Assembly: GCF_000950575.1 (NCBI RefSeq)
Contig: NZ_CP011005.1
Coordinates: 3,224,001 to 3,288,000 of the forward strand
Direction of reading: 5' to 3'
Length of the DNA stretch: 64,000 nt
Source of the DNA: Psychromicrobium lacuslunae
GTDB taxonomy: Bacteria > Actinomycetota > Actinomycetes > Actinomycetales > Micrococcaceae
The notes under the pieces are model-generated. The model had not been told where the DNA came from. It saw only the letters and a list, made by a program, of their open reading frames with translations, and ran no database searches. Positions 1-7,568 of this stretch are shown here, piece after piece. A program made the translations under genes and the position numbers. Positions within the stretch are counted from its first letter, which is position 1. Each line of letters opens with the position of its first letter.

Positions 1-2334
1 GGCTGGAGCGTGAAATCTTCTAGCGGTACCTCGGCGTCGAGCGTTCCAGCGGGCGCTAGTGTGACCGCGACCTTCGTGGTGGTGCCGGGGGCGGGCTCGG
101 CGGCAGGCTTGCAAACCCTGGAGGCAACTGGCCAATACAAAGACTCGCTCGGCGGCTCACACAATCTCAGCGGAGCGAATCAGATCGACGTCGCCTACGG
201 CAGCCTGGCAGGTGCCTACAACGCTGTCTCGGTGACCACCGTGGCGGGCAAGGCTACCGGTAATTTCGACGGCGGCGGTGCCACTTTCTCGGCTGAGCAG
301 CTAGCCAGCGCCACCGTGCCCAGCGGGGGAGTGAAACCGGGGTCGAAGGTCTCGGTGACAACCGCTGATGGCTCGACCATTGATTACAGCTGGCCCGCTG
401 CCGGTCCAGATGTCAATAACTCGGTGGCCCTGAACGGGCAGACCGTAGCGCTGTCGGGTACCGGCACCCATTTAGCTGTGCTGGCGTCCGCGGCCAGCGG
501 TAGCGGCGTTAGCCCCGAGCTCACGCTGATTTATGCCGACGGTACGCGACAGAAGCAGACCGTGTTCTTCCCGAACTGGTTGCAGCCCAAAGACCTCGGC
601 GGGGGAGTGCTAGCGATCTCCAGCCAGGGTCGCAATAACGCCAACGGCCCCTCGCCCGAGTACACCCAGTACAAGTACCAAGTGATCTCCAATACGCTGC
701 GATTAATCCCTGGCAAACAGCTCGCCGCAGTGACGCTCCCGGTGGCTAGCAATGTGAAATTCTTTGACTGGAAGGTGATCAGCCAGAAGCTGCCCGCCGC
801 TCCCGATAAAGATGTTTTCGCCTCCGATTGGCCCTGGGCGAGCGCTACGAATGGCTACGGCGTGATCGGCAAGGACGTAGCCAATAAGGATGCCGCGAAC
901 TCGCCGGATCTGCCACTTGCGGTGAACTACACCGATCCGGCCACCGGTCAGAACCCGACTTACCCTAAAGGCCTCGGGGCACATGCGGCCAGCAATATCA
1001 CCTACTACCTGGGTGGACAGTGCAGCGCCTTCACCGCGGACGTCGGGCTGGAGAAAGACTTTGGTGGTGCCATTATCTTCACCGTGAACGGTGATGGTAA
1101 GCAGCTTTACCAGAGCCGTACTTTCACTCCTGGCTTTGCACCCGAGCACATCAACGCGAATCTCAGCGGGGTGCAGTATCTTGAGCTGAGACTGGACCCG
1201 GCTAACGCGGGTGCAATCAATGGTGCGCACGGCATTTGGGGAAATGCGAAGTTCAGCTGCACACCGCCAGATACCGCACCGCCGAGCACGAAGGCTTCGG
1301 TTTCTGGTGCTCCGGCGGCATCCGGCTGGTACCTCAGCACCCCAACTGTCACGCTGAGCGCCAGTGACAACGTGGCGGTAGCCTCGACGCAGTACCGATT
1401 GGGCGCCGCTGGAACGGGCTCGGGATCGGCGGCTGGGCAAGCCGCTAACTGGAGCGAATACAAAGCTCCGTTCACGGTGCCCGACGGCGTCCAGAAACTG
1501 GAATATCGTTCAGGGGATAAGGCGGGTAACGCCGAGGCGGTGCAGTCGTCGACGCTCAAAGTGGATACCGGGAAGCCTGACATCTCGGCGTCGATTGCGC
1601 AACGTAAACTCACGCTGAGTGCTAAGGACGTCGGATCTGGTGTGGCGTTCATCGACTACTCGCTGGACGGCGGTAAGACCTGGAAACGGTACAGTAAGCC
1701 GCTCACTGCGAATGCTGGTGGACTCTCGGTGCAGTATCGAGTCACCGATGTGGCCGGGAATGTGACGGTTGGCGCAGCGGCCGCGGTGATTCCGCCGCTC
1801 GGCAAGCCCAGCGGGTCTCCGGTCATTAAGGCCGCAAATTCGGTTCAGGCCGGAAAGCAGCTGACTATTAAGCTCACCGGTTTCGACGCCGGAAGTCGGG
1901 TTGAGCTATGGCTGCATTCAACCCCGGTGTTGCTCGGTGCGGTGACCGCCGACGCCGCTGGTTCCGCTCAAGCGAACCTGCTGATTCCGGCCACTACCGC
2001 CGCTGGTGTGCACAGCTTGCTGGCCTCGGTGGCGGGAAAAGCTGTGGCAAGCACGGCACTTTCGGTGCGCGCCGCTGCTGGTGAAAACACCCCGGGGGCA
2101 GTAGTGGACCCGACATCCACTACCGTTGAGGGCAACGCCGGTTCCGAAGCTGGCGCTGAAGGCCAAGGCGGTGGCTCGGGGAGCGGGGGCGTCGAAGCGC
2201 AGGGATCGGCTGGCGAGCTGCCGGCTACCGGCGTAGAGCTCTCTGGGCTGGGGGTCTTGTTTGGATTGCTGACCTTGGTGGGAGTCCTCGTGCTGGTTGG
2301 TGGCGCAATCTACTTTCGGCGCCCTCGGGTCTAA
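1..2334 (+). CDS. Sortase-anchored NEW3/NPCBM carbohydrate-binding surface protein, 5' end missing
   Basis: The frame is open to the left edge, so this is the C-terminal part of a larger protein; the GTG at 10 is probably internal. Visible order: the end of a NEW3-like beta-sandwich, an NPCBM-type carbohydrate-binding module at about residues 255-420 (counted from the GTG; Trp/Gly-rich, containing KGLGAHAASNITYYL), Ig-like repeats with a YSLDGG motif at about 430-600, a Gly/Ser/Glu linker, then LPATG at about residue 737, a hydrophobic helix and a basic tail ending RRPRV. NEW3 plus NPCBM usually accompanies glycoside hydrolases such as alpha-galactosidases, so a catalytic domain probably lies upstream. 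The LPxTG signal predicts covalent anchoring to peptidoglycan by sortase. The catalytic activity is unknown from this window. Confidence 0.8.
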   Translation, partial: GWSVKSSSGTSASSVPAGASVTATFVVVPGAGSAAGLQTLEATGQYKDSLGGSHNLSGANQIDVAYGSLAGAYNAVSVTTVAGKATGNFDGGGATFSAEQLASATVPSGGVKPGSKVSVTTADGSTIDYSWPAAGPDVNNSVALNGQTVALSGTGTHLAVLASAASGSGVSPELTLIYADGTRQKQTVFFPNWLQPKDLGGGVLAISSQGRNNANGPSPEYTQYKYQVISNTLRLIPGKQLAAVTLPVASNVKFFDWKVISQKLPAAPDKDVFASDWPWASATNGYGVIGKDVANKDAANSPDLPLAVNYTDPATGQNPTYPKGLGAHAASNITYYLGGQCSAFTADVGLEKDFGGAIIFTVNGDGKQLYQSRTFTPGFAPEHINANLSGVQYLELRLDPANAGAINGAHGIWGNAKFSCTPPDTAPPSTKASVSGAPAASGWYLSTPTVTLSASDNVAVASTQYRLGAAGTGSGSAAGQAANWSEYKAPFTVPDGVQKLEYRSGDKAGNAEAVQSSTLKVDTGKPDISASIAQRKLTLSAKDVGSGVAFIDYSLDGGKTWKRYSKPLTANAGGLSVQYRVTDVAGNVTVGAAAAVIPPLGKPSGSPVIKAANSVQAGKQLTIKLTGFDAGSRVELWLHSTPVLLGAVTADAAGSAQANLLIPATTAAGVHSLLASVAGKAVASTALSVRAAAGENTPGAVVDPTSTTVEGNAGSEAGAEGQGGGSGSGGVEAQGSAGELPATGVELSGLGVLFGLLTLVGVLVLVGGAIYFRRPRV

Positions 2335-2359
2335 GTCACGGTGAGTGGCTGCCCACAAA

Positions 2360-2953
2360 TCAGGGTTGACTCAGCAGATTTTCAAAACTCTCGAAGTAGG
2401 CCTGGTCGTCAAAGCTGTCGATCAGGGTCGATTGAATCATGTACCCCTGGCCGACCCCGATCAGCAGTGGCATTAGCTGGGCAGCGCGCCGATCGGCTTC
2501 GGCCTCACTCAGGCCGTGTTCCTGAAACCAAAGGCTGGCCCGTGAGCTGAATTGCTTGCTAAGAACCCCGTAAACCCGGTTGAAGAGCTCGCGAACCTTA
2601 GGCTCGGTTACCGCTTCACCCCAGATCTGCAATAACAGCGCCGGGTTCCCAATTTCTGTGCGGATGCGCGCCAGCACGCCGCGGATCAGTTGCGCCGGAT
2701 GCGGCACCTCAGCGGACGGTTCGTTCGTCCCGGTTTCTTCGCCGAGCAGATCGAATACCTCTGACACCACAAAGAGCACCAGCTCTTCCTTATTGCCGAA
2801 GTGCCCGTAGATGGCGCCCGCGGAGAGCCCTGACTCGGTGATGATGTCAGTGATTGAAGTGGCCTTAATGCCCTTACGCGCGAAGCATTTGAGCACCGCC
2901 GACATGATTTCGCGTCGCCGTTCCTTACGGTACTGTTCCGAGACCTTCGGCAC
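2360..2953 (-). CDS. TetR/AcrR-family transcriptional regulator
   Basis: This 197-residue protein has the usual TetR size. The N-terminal helix-turn-helix is clear at about residues 12-58, with KCFARKGIKATSITDI followed by SAGAIYGHFGNKEELV. The rest is an all-helical ligand-binding domain with no recognisable specificity. It is convergent with the surface protein on its left and divergent from the membrane protein at 3048. An imperfect dyad in the shared intergenic region suggests it represses that gene, and probably itself. The ligand is unknown. Confidence 0.9.
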   Translation of the reverse strand: MPKVSEQYRKERRREIMSAVLKCFARKGIKATSITDIITESGLSAGAIYGHFGNKEELVLFVVSEVFDLLGEETGTNEPSAEVPHPAQLIRGVLARIRTEIGNPALLLQIWGEAVTEPKVRELFNRVYGVLSKQFSSRASLWFQEHGLSEAEADRRAAQLMPLLIGVGQGYMIQSTLIDSFDDQAYFESFENLLSQP

Positions 2954-2972
2954 TGCCCCTCCTCAACATTCC

Positions 2973-2987
2973 TATATTGACAATCTA
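2973..2987. promoter_or_regulatory. Putative TetR operator
   Basis: TATATTGACAATCTA is an imperfect dyad around its central base: six of the seven base pairs flanking the centre match, with ATTG-A-CAAT perfect. It sits 20 nt upstream of the TetR start and overlaps the -35 hexamer of the divergent gene. This is the usual place for an autoregulatory TetR site. The assignment rests on position and symmetry only. Confidence 0.45.
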
Positions 2988-3005
2988 GCGCATTAGTTTC
3001 ATTAT
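2977..3005 (+). promoter_or_regulatory. Promoter of the membrane-protein gene at 3048
   Basis: TTGACA at 2977-2982 is a perfect -35. A 17-nt spacer leads to CATTAT at 3000-3005, which matches the -10 consensus at four of six bases; TATAAA at 3004 is an alternative. The -35 lies inside the dyad at 2973-2987, so regulator binding would block the polymerase. Confidence 0.5.
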
Positions 3006-3047
3006 AAAAAACGAACATTCTTTTTTAAAGAGTTGAAGGGGCCTGAA

Positions 3048-4160
3048 ATGGCACAGGAAGAATCGGTCAAGCACACTAAATGGCAAGTAGCGTTGGGACT
3101 TGCGGCCGCCGCCGCAGTGGCAGTCACCCTGGTGGTACTCGCTTTCTTGTGGCCCACTGTCACCTCTTCAGCGAAGTCACTACCGATTGCAATTTCCGGG
3201 CCCACGGCTCCCGTGCAGCAGCTCAAGGCGCAGCTGGAGAAGGCCTCCGAGGGTGTTTTCGAACTCACCGTAGTGGAGAGTCGGGACGCGGCCGTTAGCG
3301 GCATCAAAGATCGCAGCTACTACGGTGCAATCGTGATCGGACAGGCTCCTGAAGTCCTTGAGGCTTCCGCCGCTGGTCCCGCCCCATTGCAGATGATGAA
3401 TCAACTAGCGCAAAACTTGCAGCAGCAACTGAGCCTGCAAGCTGCGCAGGCCGCCGCCGCTGGCGCCCCGGCAACGCCCACCGTGAAACTGGTGGTGACT
3501 GACGTGGTACCGCTGGCTTCCACTGACGCTCGTGGCACTGGACTCGCGGCTGCCTCCTTCCCGATGGTGCTGGGCGGCATGATCGGCGGCATTTTGCTCT
3601 CCCTGCTGCTCTCCGGGGTGTGGCGTCGTTTAGTGGGTGTGGCGACCTACGCTGTGCTGGTCGGATTCCTCGCTGCCGCGGTCTTGGGTCCGTGGTTTGG
3701 CATCGTGCAAGGCAATTTCTTGCTCAATGTCGCGGTGATAGCGCTCTCCGCCTTTGCCACCGCGGTCTTCATTGTTGGTGCTACGGCGTTGCTGGGCCGC
3801 GCCGGAGTCGCGGTTGGCTCGGTGATCACCATGCTGATTGGCAACCCATTGTCTTCAGCGACTCAGCCAGTGCAGTTCATGGCGGAGCCGTGGGGAGCGA
3901 TTGGTCAGTGGTTCGTGCCGGGAGCTTCCACTACGCTGCTTCGTGATGCCTCCTACTTCCCGGAGAGCCCGACGCTCTTCTCCTGGTTGGTGCTGGCCGG
4001 CTGGGCTTTGCTGGGAATTGTGCTCTCCATGATTGGGCATTTCAGGAACCAAGAGGTGGTTGAAGTTGCCGCTTTCGAAGAAGCCGGAACCGATTCCCCG
4101 GTCCTGGACGGGACTGGGTCCCGAACAAGTGAGGCGCCCGCCAAACATCTAGCGCTCTAA
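3048..4160 (+). CDS. ABC-2/YhgE-like integral membrane protein
   Basis: The ATG at 3048 is preceded by GAAGGGG at a normal distance and preferred over an in-frame TTG at 3033; the product is about 370 residues. It has an N-terminal helix at about 15-40, an extracytoplasmic domain of about 130 residues with a Gln/Ala-rich stretch (residues 120-150), then about six hydrophobic helices to residue 335 and a charged tail. This layout resembles ABC-2 permease or YhgE/Pip-type proteins, which export substrates or phage-receptor components, but no family motif decides between them. Its divergent TetR neighbour suggests inducible export or stress protection. The substrate is unknown. Confidence 0.7.
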   Translation: MAQEESVKHTKWQVALGLAAAAAVAVTLVVLAFLWPTVTSSAKSLPIAISGPTAPVQQLKAQLEKASEGVFELTVVESRDAAVSGIKDRSYYGAIVIGQAPEVLEASAAGPAPLQMMNQLAQNLQQQLSLQAAQAAAAGAPATPTVKLVVTDVVPLASTDARGTGLAAASFPMVLGGMIGGILLSLLLSGVWRRLVGVATYAVLVGFLAAAVLGPWFGIVQGNFLLNVAVIALSAFATAVFIVGATALLGRAGVAVGSVITMLIGNPLSSATQPVQFMAEPWGAIGQWFVPGASTTLLRDASYFPESPTLFSWLVLAGWALLGIVLSMIGHFRNQEVVEVAAFEEAGTDSPVLDGTGSRTSEAPAKHLAL

Positions 4161-4181
4161 GGTTCGCAAGAGCCCGAGGGC

Positions 4182-4206
4182 CCCACCTTGAGGGACGAAA
4201 GGTGGG
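4182..4206 (+). terminator. Hairpin after the membrane-protein gene
   Basis: CCCACCTT (4182-4189) pairs perfectly with AAGGTGGG (4199-4206) around a 9-nt loop, 21 nt after the stop codon. No T-tract follows, so it is a terminator-like hairpin rather than a textbook intrinsic terminator. Confidence 0.4.
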
Positions 4207-4213
4207 AGGCTGT

Positions 4214-4327
4214 GGGGATAAGCGTTATCGCCCTCCCAAACCTCGTGCCTCGGTTCGGGTCCCTCGGGCGATAACGCTTATCCCCCTCCCAAACCTCGTG
4301 CCTCGGTTCGGGTCCCTCGGGCGATAA
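4214..4327. repeat. Compound repeat upstream of pyrE: 20-bp inverted repeat plus 44-bp direct repeat
   Basis: A perfect 20-bp inverted repeat joins 4214-4233 and 4266-4285 (core GATAAGCGTTATC), separated by 32 nt. Overlapping it, a perfect 44-bp direct repeat occurs at 4231-4274 and 4284-4327, beginning CCCTCCCAAACCTCGTG and ending GGGCGATAA. The second copy ends 10 nt before the pyrE start and supplies the first bases of TAAGCT (4325-4330), a plausible -10 placed 7 nt before the ATG. This may be an extragenic palindromic repeat, a regulatory leader, or both. Confidence 0.75.
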
Positions 4328-4337
4328 GCTTGGAGCT

Positions 4338-4910
4338 ATGACTGACGTGTTGGATCTTGCTGCTGCCCGCGCCCGTTTGCTGGAACTGATCAAGGAGATC
4401 GCCGTCGTGCATGGCAAAGTGACGCTCTCCAGCGGCAAAGAGGCTGATTACTACATTGATCTACGCCGGATCACCTTGCATCACGAAGCCAGCGCATTGG
4501 TGGGTCGGGTAATGCTCGGCATGCTCGACGACGCCGGAATCCAGTTCGCCGCGGCCGGTGGCCTGACCCTTGGGGCTGATCCGGTCGGCACCGCGGTAAT
4601 GCACGCCGCCACCGCGCAGGGGCGTTCGATCGACGCCTTTGTGGTCCGCAAGGAACAGAAATCACACGGCATGCGCCGCCAAGTGGAAGGCCCCTCAATT
4701 GAGGGACGCCCCGTCGTCGTGCTGGAAGACACCTCAACCACCGGCGCCTCCCCATTACAGGCAGTCGAAGGGGTGCGTAAAGCTGGCGGTCAGCTGCAGG
4801 CCGTGGCCGTCATCGTTGACCGAGCTACCGGCGCCAAGGACTTGATTGAAAAGGAAACCGGTGTGCCTTATCTCTACGCCTTCTCCAAAGACGAACTCGG
4901 CCTCGACTAA
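4338..4910 (+). CDS. pyrE: Orotate phosphoribosyltransferase
   Basis: It converts orotate and PRPP to orotidine 5'-monophosphate in pyrimidine synthesis. The 190-residue length fits the family. The PRPP-binding signature VVVLEDTSTTGASPLQAV lies at about residues 131-148, and VRKEQKSHGMRRQVEG carries the flexible-loop Lys and Arg residues. The start is supported by length; GGAG lies too close to the ATG for a standard Shine-Dalgarno site, while TAAGCT 7 nt upstream suggests a leaderless mRNA. In related actinobacteria pyrE lies close to the HAD/trmH/fba genes, which here are 29 kb away beyond the biosynthetic locus. Confidence 0.95.
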   Translation: MTDVLDLAAARARLLELIKEIAVVHGKVTLSSGKEADYYIDLRRITLHHEASALVGRVMLGMLDDAGIQFAAAGGLTLGADPVGTAVMHAATAQGRSIDAFVVRKEQKSHGMRRQVEGPSIEGRPVVVLEDTSTTGASPLQAVEGVRKAGGQLQAVAVIVDRATGAKDLIEKETGVPYLYAFSKDELGLD

Positions 4911-5020
4911 GCTCAAACTGGTCCTTGCCGGCTATGAACCCGTTGGGTCCAAGATTGATCGTGTGGAGCAGGTGGTTTATCGGTCATTTTGCGAGTGTAA
5001 GGAGTAACTTTCTTAAATTT

Positions 5021-5067
5021 GTGTCTGTGATCCGATCGGTAAATCCATGGCATCTATTCATAGACAC
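5021..5067 (+). other. Stem-loop between pyrE and the GNAT gene
   Basis: GTGTCTGTGA (5021-5030) can pair along all ten positions, with one G-U pair, with TCATAGACAC (5058-5067). The 27-nt loop contains the palindrome CCGATCGG (5032-5039). It lies about 110 nt after pyrE and about 100 nt before the next gene, at the left junction of the biosynthetic locus. It could terminate pyrE or mark the insertion boundary; neither is shown. Confidence 0.35.
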
Positions 5068-5155
5068 CTTTGAGCCTGAGTTCATGTCGATTACTACGAA
5101 AAAGAATGCGAACTTTCGACGTTGTTAGTGTTTCTCCAGAGCAAAGGGGTGAAGC

Positions 5156-5161
5156 TACAAT
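5156..5161 (+). promoter_or_regulatory. -10 box for a leaderless GNAT transcript
   Basis: TACAAT is a near-perfect -10 whose last base is 7 nt before the ATG at 5169. No ribosome-binding site lies at a workable distance; AAAGGGG at 5143-5148 is about 20 nt upstream. Together these favour transcription starting at or next to the start codon. No convincing -35 is visible. Confidence 0.5.
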
Positions 5162-5168
5162 AGCTGGC

Positions 5169-5654
5169 ATGGAGATTCGAAGAGCTGTCGATGAGGACTG
5201 GCCAAAGATCTTTCGGTTTTATCGAGAGATTATGGACGCTGGACGCACCTATGCCTTCCCCACGGGGCAAACGCTTGAACAGGCCAGGCCCTGGTGGATG
5301 GAAGCCGACCCCGGCCAGACCGTTGTCGCTATCGAGGACGGTGAGATTGTAGGCTCAGCGAAAATGGGTCCAAACAGGCCTGGACGCGGACAACACATCG
5401 CTACGGCGTCTTTTTTGGTGGACCAGAGGTATAAAAATCGAGGCATCGGTCGACGTCTAGGCGGATATGTTCTGGACTGGGCCCGAGATGCTCGATATCA
5501 CGGTATCCAGTTCAACGCGGTGGTTGAATCGAACGATGCAGCTGTTCATCTATGGAAAGCTTTGGGTTTTGAGACTATCGGAACCGTGCCACAAGCATTC
5601 GATCACCCAGAGGATGGCTTAGTCGGATTGCATGTCATGTATCAAAAGCTGTAA
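5169..5654 (+). CDS. GNAT-family N-acetyltransferase, PAT-like
   Basis: The 161-residue protein has the full GNAT fold order: MEIRRAVDEDWPKIFRFY at the N-terminus, IVGSAKM on the central strand, the acetyl-CoA pyrophosphate loop QRYKNRGIGRRLG at about residues 84-96, and NDAAVHLWKALGFETIG near the end. It resembles the phosphinothricin/amino-acid acetyltransferase branch, which acetylates free amines of amino-acid-like compounds. Its stop codon overlaps the start of the S9 peptidase by one base, so the two are translationally coupled. At the edge of an NRPS locus, acetylation of the product or an intermediate for self-protection is plausible but inferred. Confidence 0.85.
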   Translation: MEIRRAVDEDWPKIFRFYREIMDAGRTYAFPTGQTLEQARPWWMEADPGQTVVAIEDGEIVGSAKMGPNRPGRGQHIATASFLVDQRYKNRGIGRRLGGYVLDWARDARYHGIQFNAVVESNDAAVHLWKALGFETIGTVPQAFDHPEDGLVGLHVMYQKL

Positions 5655-7513
5655 TGGTCGTTACGCCGCTCGTTGCTGAGGACCTTGTTGAAGGGGCTCG
5701 TGAATTAAGCTACCTATTTCGGGGTGGACATCGGACATACTGGGTTGAACTCAGTTCCGAGGCATCAGTTGGTTCTCAGCTCTGGTGTGCTGAGGACGGA
5801 GCCTCGCCGACGCTAGCCATTACGGAATCGATGAGCGTGGGGTCGGCAGTGTATGGTTACGGGGCGCTGCCTTACTGTGTAATTGGATCCGAGATATTCT
5901 TTGTGGAATCATCTAGCCAACAGCTTTACAAATGGTCGGAAAAAGGTGGTGCGGTTGCGCTGACCTGTCATGACCCCGGAGTGTCAGCAACTCGCTACGC
6001 GGCACCGATCACCGTTGAGGGAAGTGGCTTCCTCTACGCCGTGCGAGAACGTGAGTTCGACACGGAAACGGTCCACGACATTGTTGCAGTGGCCATTGAT
6101 GGTTCCGAACGCATAGTCGAGATAGCATCAGGGAGCGATTTTTATGGGGCTCCGGCTATCAGCCCTGATGGCCGACGGTTAGCCTACGTCGCGTGGGAAC
6201 ACCCCAATATGGCATGGGACCAGAGCTCGCTGCACGAGTTAGGCCCTGAGGGAGAACACATCATCGGTTCAGTGCCTGGTCGATCATATACTCAGCCGCG
6301 ATATGGTCCCGACGGCCGACTGCACGTGGTGCACGACGGCAGCGGTTGGTGGAACCTCTACATTCGTCCCGAGTACGGGGGTGACGACTTCGTCGCCCTA
6401 GCGCCACAGGAAGCCGAGTTCGGGCGACCAGACTGGAACTGCGGGCAGCGTACCTACGATTTTCTTGAGGACGGTCGTATCGTTGCCGCTGCACGTTCCG
6501 ATGGGCGAGATCGACTCATTTTCATTGAACCCGCAACTGGTCTCTCGACGGAGCTACCTGACTGCTGGCAAGCCATCGAAACCGTGTCAGCCGCAGGAGG
6601 GACCCTGGCTGTTCTCGGAGCGCGGCATGGTGAGGCGCTGAACGTGTCCCTCCTCGAGACTTCTGGAACTGAATCACCAATGAGTATTCGCGAACGTTAT
6701 GGGAATAAGTTTAAGGAAGATATTCCGAGTCCTCCGCAAAAAATTGTCTTCCCAGCCAGGGACGGCAAGCTGATCCACGCTTTTTACTATCCGACCGTCG
6801 GCTCGGACTACCAACGCCCACTTCTCGTACTCTGCCATGGGGGCCCTTCCGTTACTTTCAACGGTGCGCGAAACTATCTGGTGGACTTCTGGACGAGCCG
6901 GGGCGTTGCTGTGGTTGAGGTCAACTACCGTGGCAGCACTGGATATGGACGGGATTACCGGGAAAGTCTTCGGGGGCGCTGGGGAATTGCCGATGTCGAG
7001 GACTGCATCGATGCAACTCGGTATCTGATCGCAACCGGGAAAGCTGATCCGGAGCGCATTGCCATCAGGGGACTAAGCTCCGGGGGGCTCACTGCGCTGC
7101 TGGCCGCGGCCCAGAGCGATGAATTCGCGGCAGTGATTAGCTTTAGCGGAGTAATAGACCCAAGCAGCATCCCTGATCGCACTCATAAGATGGAATCGCA
7201 CTATTTAACTGGGCTGATTGGCCCGTGGCCCGCCGCTCTTCTCGAATACCAGCGCCGTTCCGTGTTGTCGTATATCGCTAACCTTAATACCCCTACCCTG
7301 TTGCTGCACGGCACGGCCGACCCCATAGTCCCAATCGACCAGTCAGAGCGCTTAAAAGAACTCCTGATCGAACGTCAAGTGCCAGTGCGCCTTGTCCTGT
7401 ATCCCGGCGAAGGGCATGGTCTCAGAATGCGTTCAAACATCATCGACAGCATTGAGCAGGAGGCTGCTTTCCTTGCAGAGGTGTTTGGATCGGCTGATTT
7501 AGGGCCGTCTTAA
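5654..7513 (+). CDS. S9 family prolyl-oligopeptidase-like serine peptidase (left copy)
   Basis: The 619-residue protein has an N-terminal beta-propeller (about 1-350) and an alpha/beta-hydrolase domain (about 365-610). The oxyanion-side motif LCHGGPS, the nucleophile motif RGLSSGG (Ser475), Asp556 in HGTADPIVP and His588 in GEGHGL complete the triad. There is no signal peptide, so it should be cytoplasmic. It is a paralogue of the protein at 27565. S9 enzymes cleave short peptides, often after Pro or releasing N-terminal residues. Here it may process or inactivate the pathway product; the substrate is not predictable from sequence. Confidence 0.9.
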   Translation: MVVTPLVAEDLVEGARELSYLFRGGHRTYWVELSSEASVGSQLWCAEDGASPTLAITESMSVGSAVYGYGALPYCVIGSEIFFVESSSQQLYKWSEKGGAVALTCHDPGVSATRYAAPITVEGSGFLYAVREREFDTETVHDIVAVAIDGSERIVEIASGSDFYGAPAISPDGRRLAYVAWEHPNMAWDQSSLHELGPEGEHIIGSVPGRSYTQPRYGPDGRLHVVHDGSGWWNLYIRPEYGGDDFVALAPQEAEFGRPDWNCGQRTYDFLEDGRIVAAARSDGRDRLIFIEPATGLSTELPDCWQAIETVSAAGGTLAVLGARHGEALNVSLLETSGTESPMSIRERYGNKFKEDIPSPPQKIVFPARDGKLIHAFYYPTVGSDYQRPLLVLCHGGPSVTFNGARNYLVDFWTSRGVAVVEVNYRGSTGYGRDYRESLRGRWGIADVEDCIDATRYLIATGKADPERIAIRGLSSGGLTALLAAAQSDEFAAVISFSGVIDPSSIPDRTHKMESHYLTGLIGPWPAALLEYQRRSVLSYIANLNTPTLLLHGTADPIVPIDQSERLKELLIERQVPVRLVLYPGEGHGLRMRSNIIDSIEQEAAFLAEVFGSADLGPS

Positions 7514-7519
7514 CGGCCC
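7502..7519. terminator. Hairpin spanning the stop codon of the S9 peptidase
   Basis: GGGCCGT (7502-7508) pairs perfectly with ACGGCCC (7513-7519) around a CTTA loop, and the TAA stop lies inside the structure. It sits between convergent genes and could act on both strands. There is no T-tract. Confidence 0.45.
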
Positions 7520-7568
7520 GCCATCGGGCGCGGGTTCTCTGGTCAGAGATGTCCGCCGGCGTGGGTCG

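Noticed and set aside
3011-3024. CGAACATTC resembling half of an actinobacterial LexA box
   Set aside because: The second half-site with GTTCG is missing at the right distance.
4251-4262. GGTTCGGGTCCC resembling a tRNA T-arm, present twice
   Set aside because: The flanking bases do not form a T-stem and no D-arm, anticodon arm or acceptor stem can be built; it belongs to the direct repeat.
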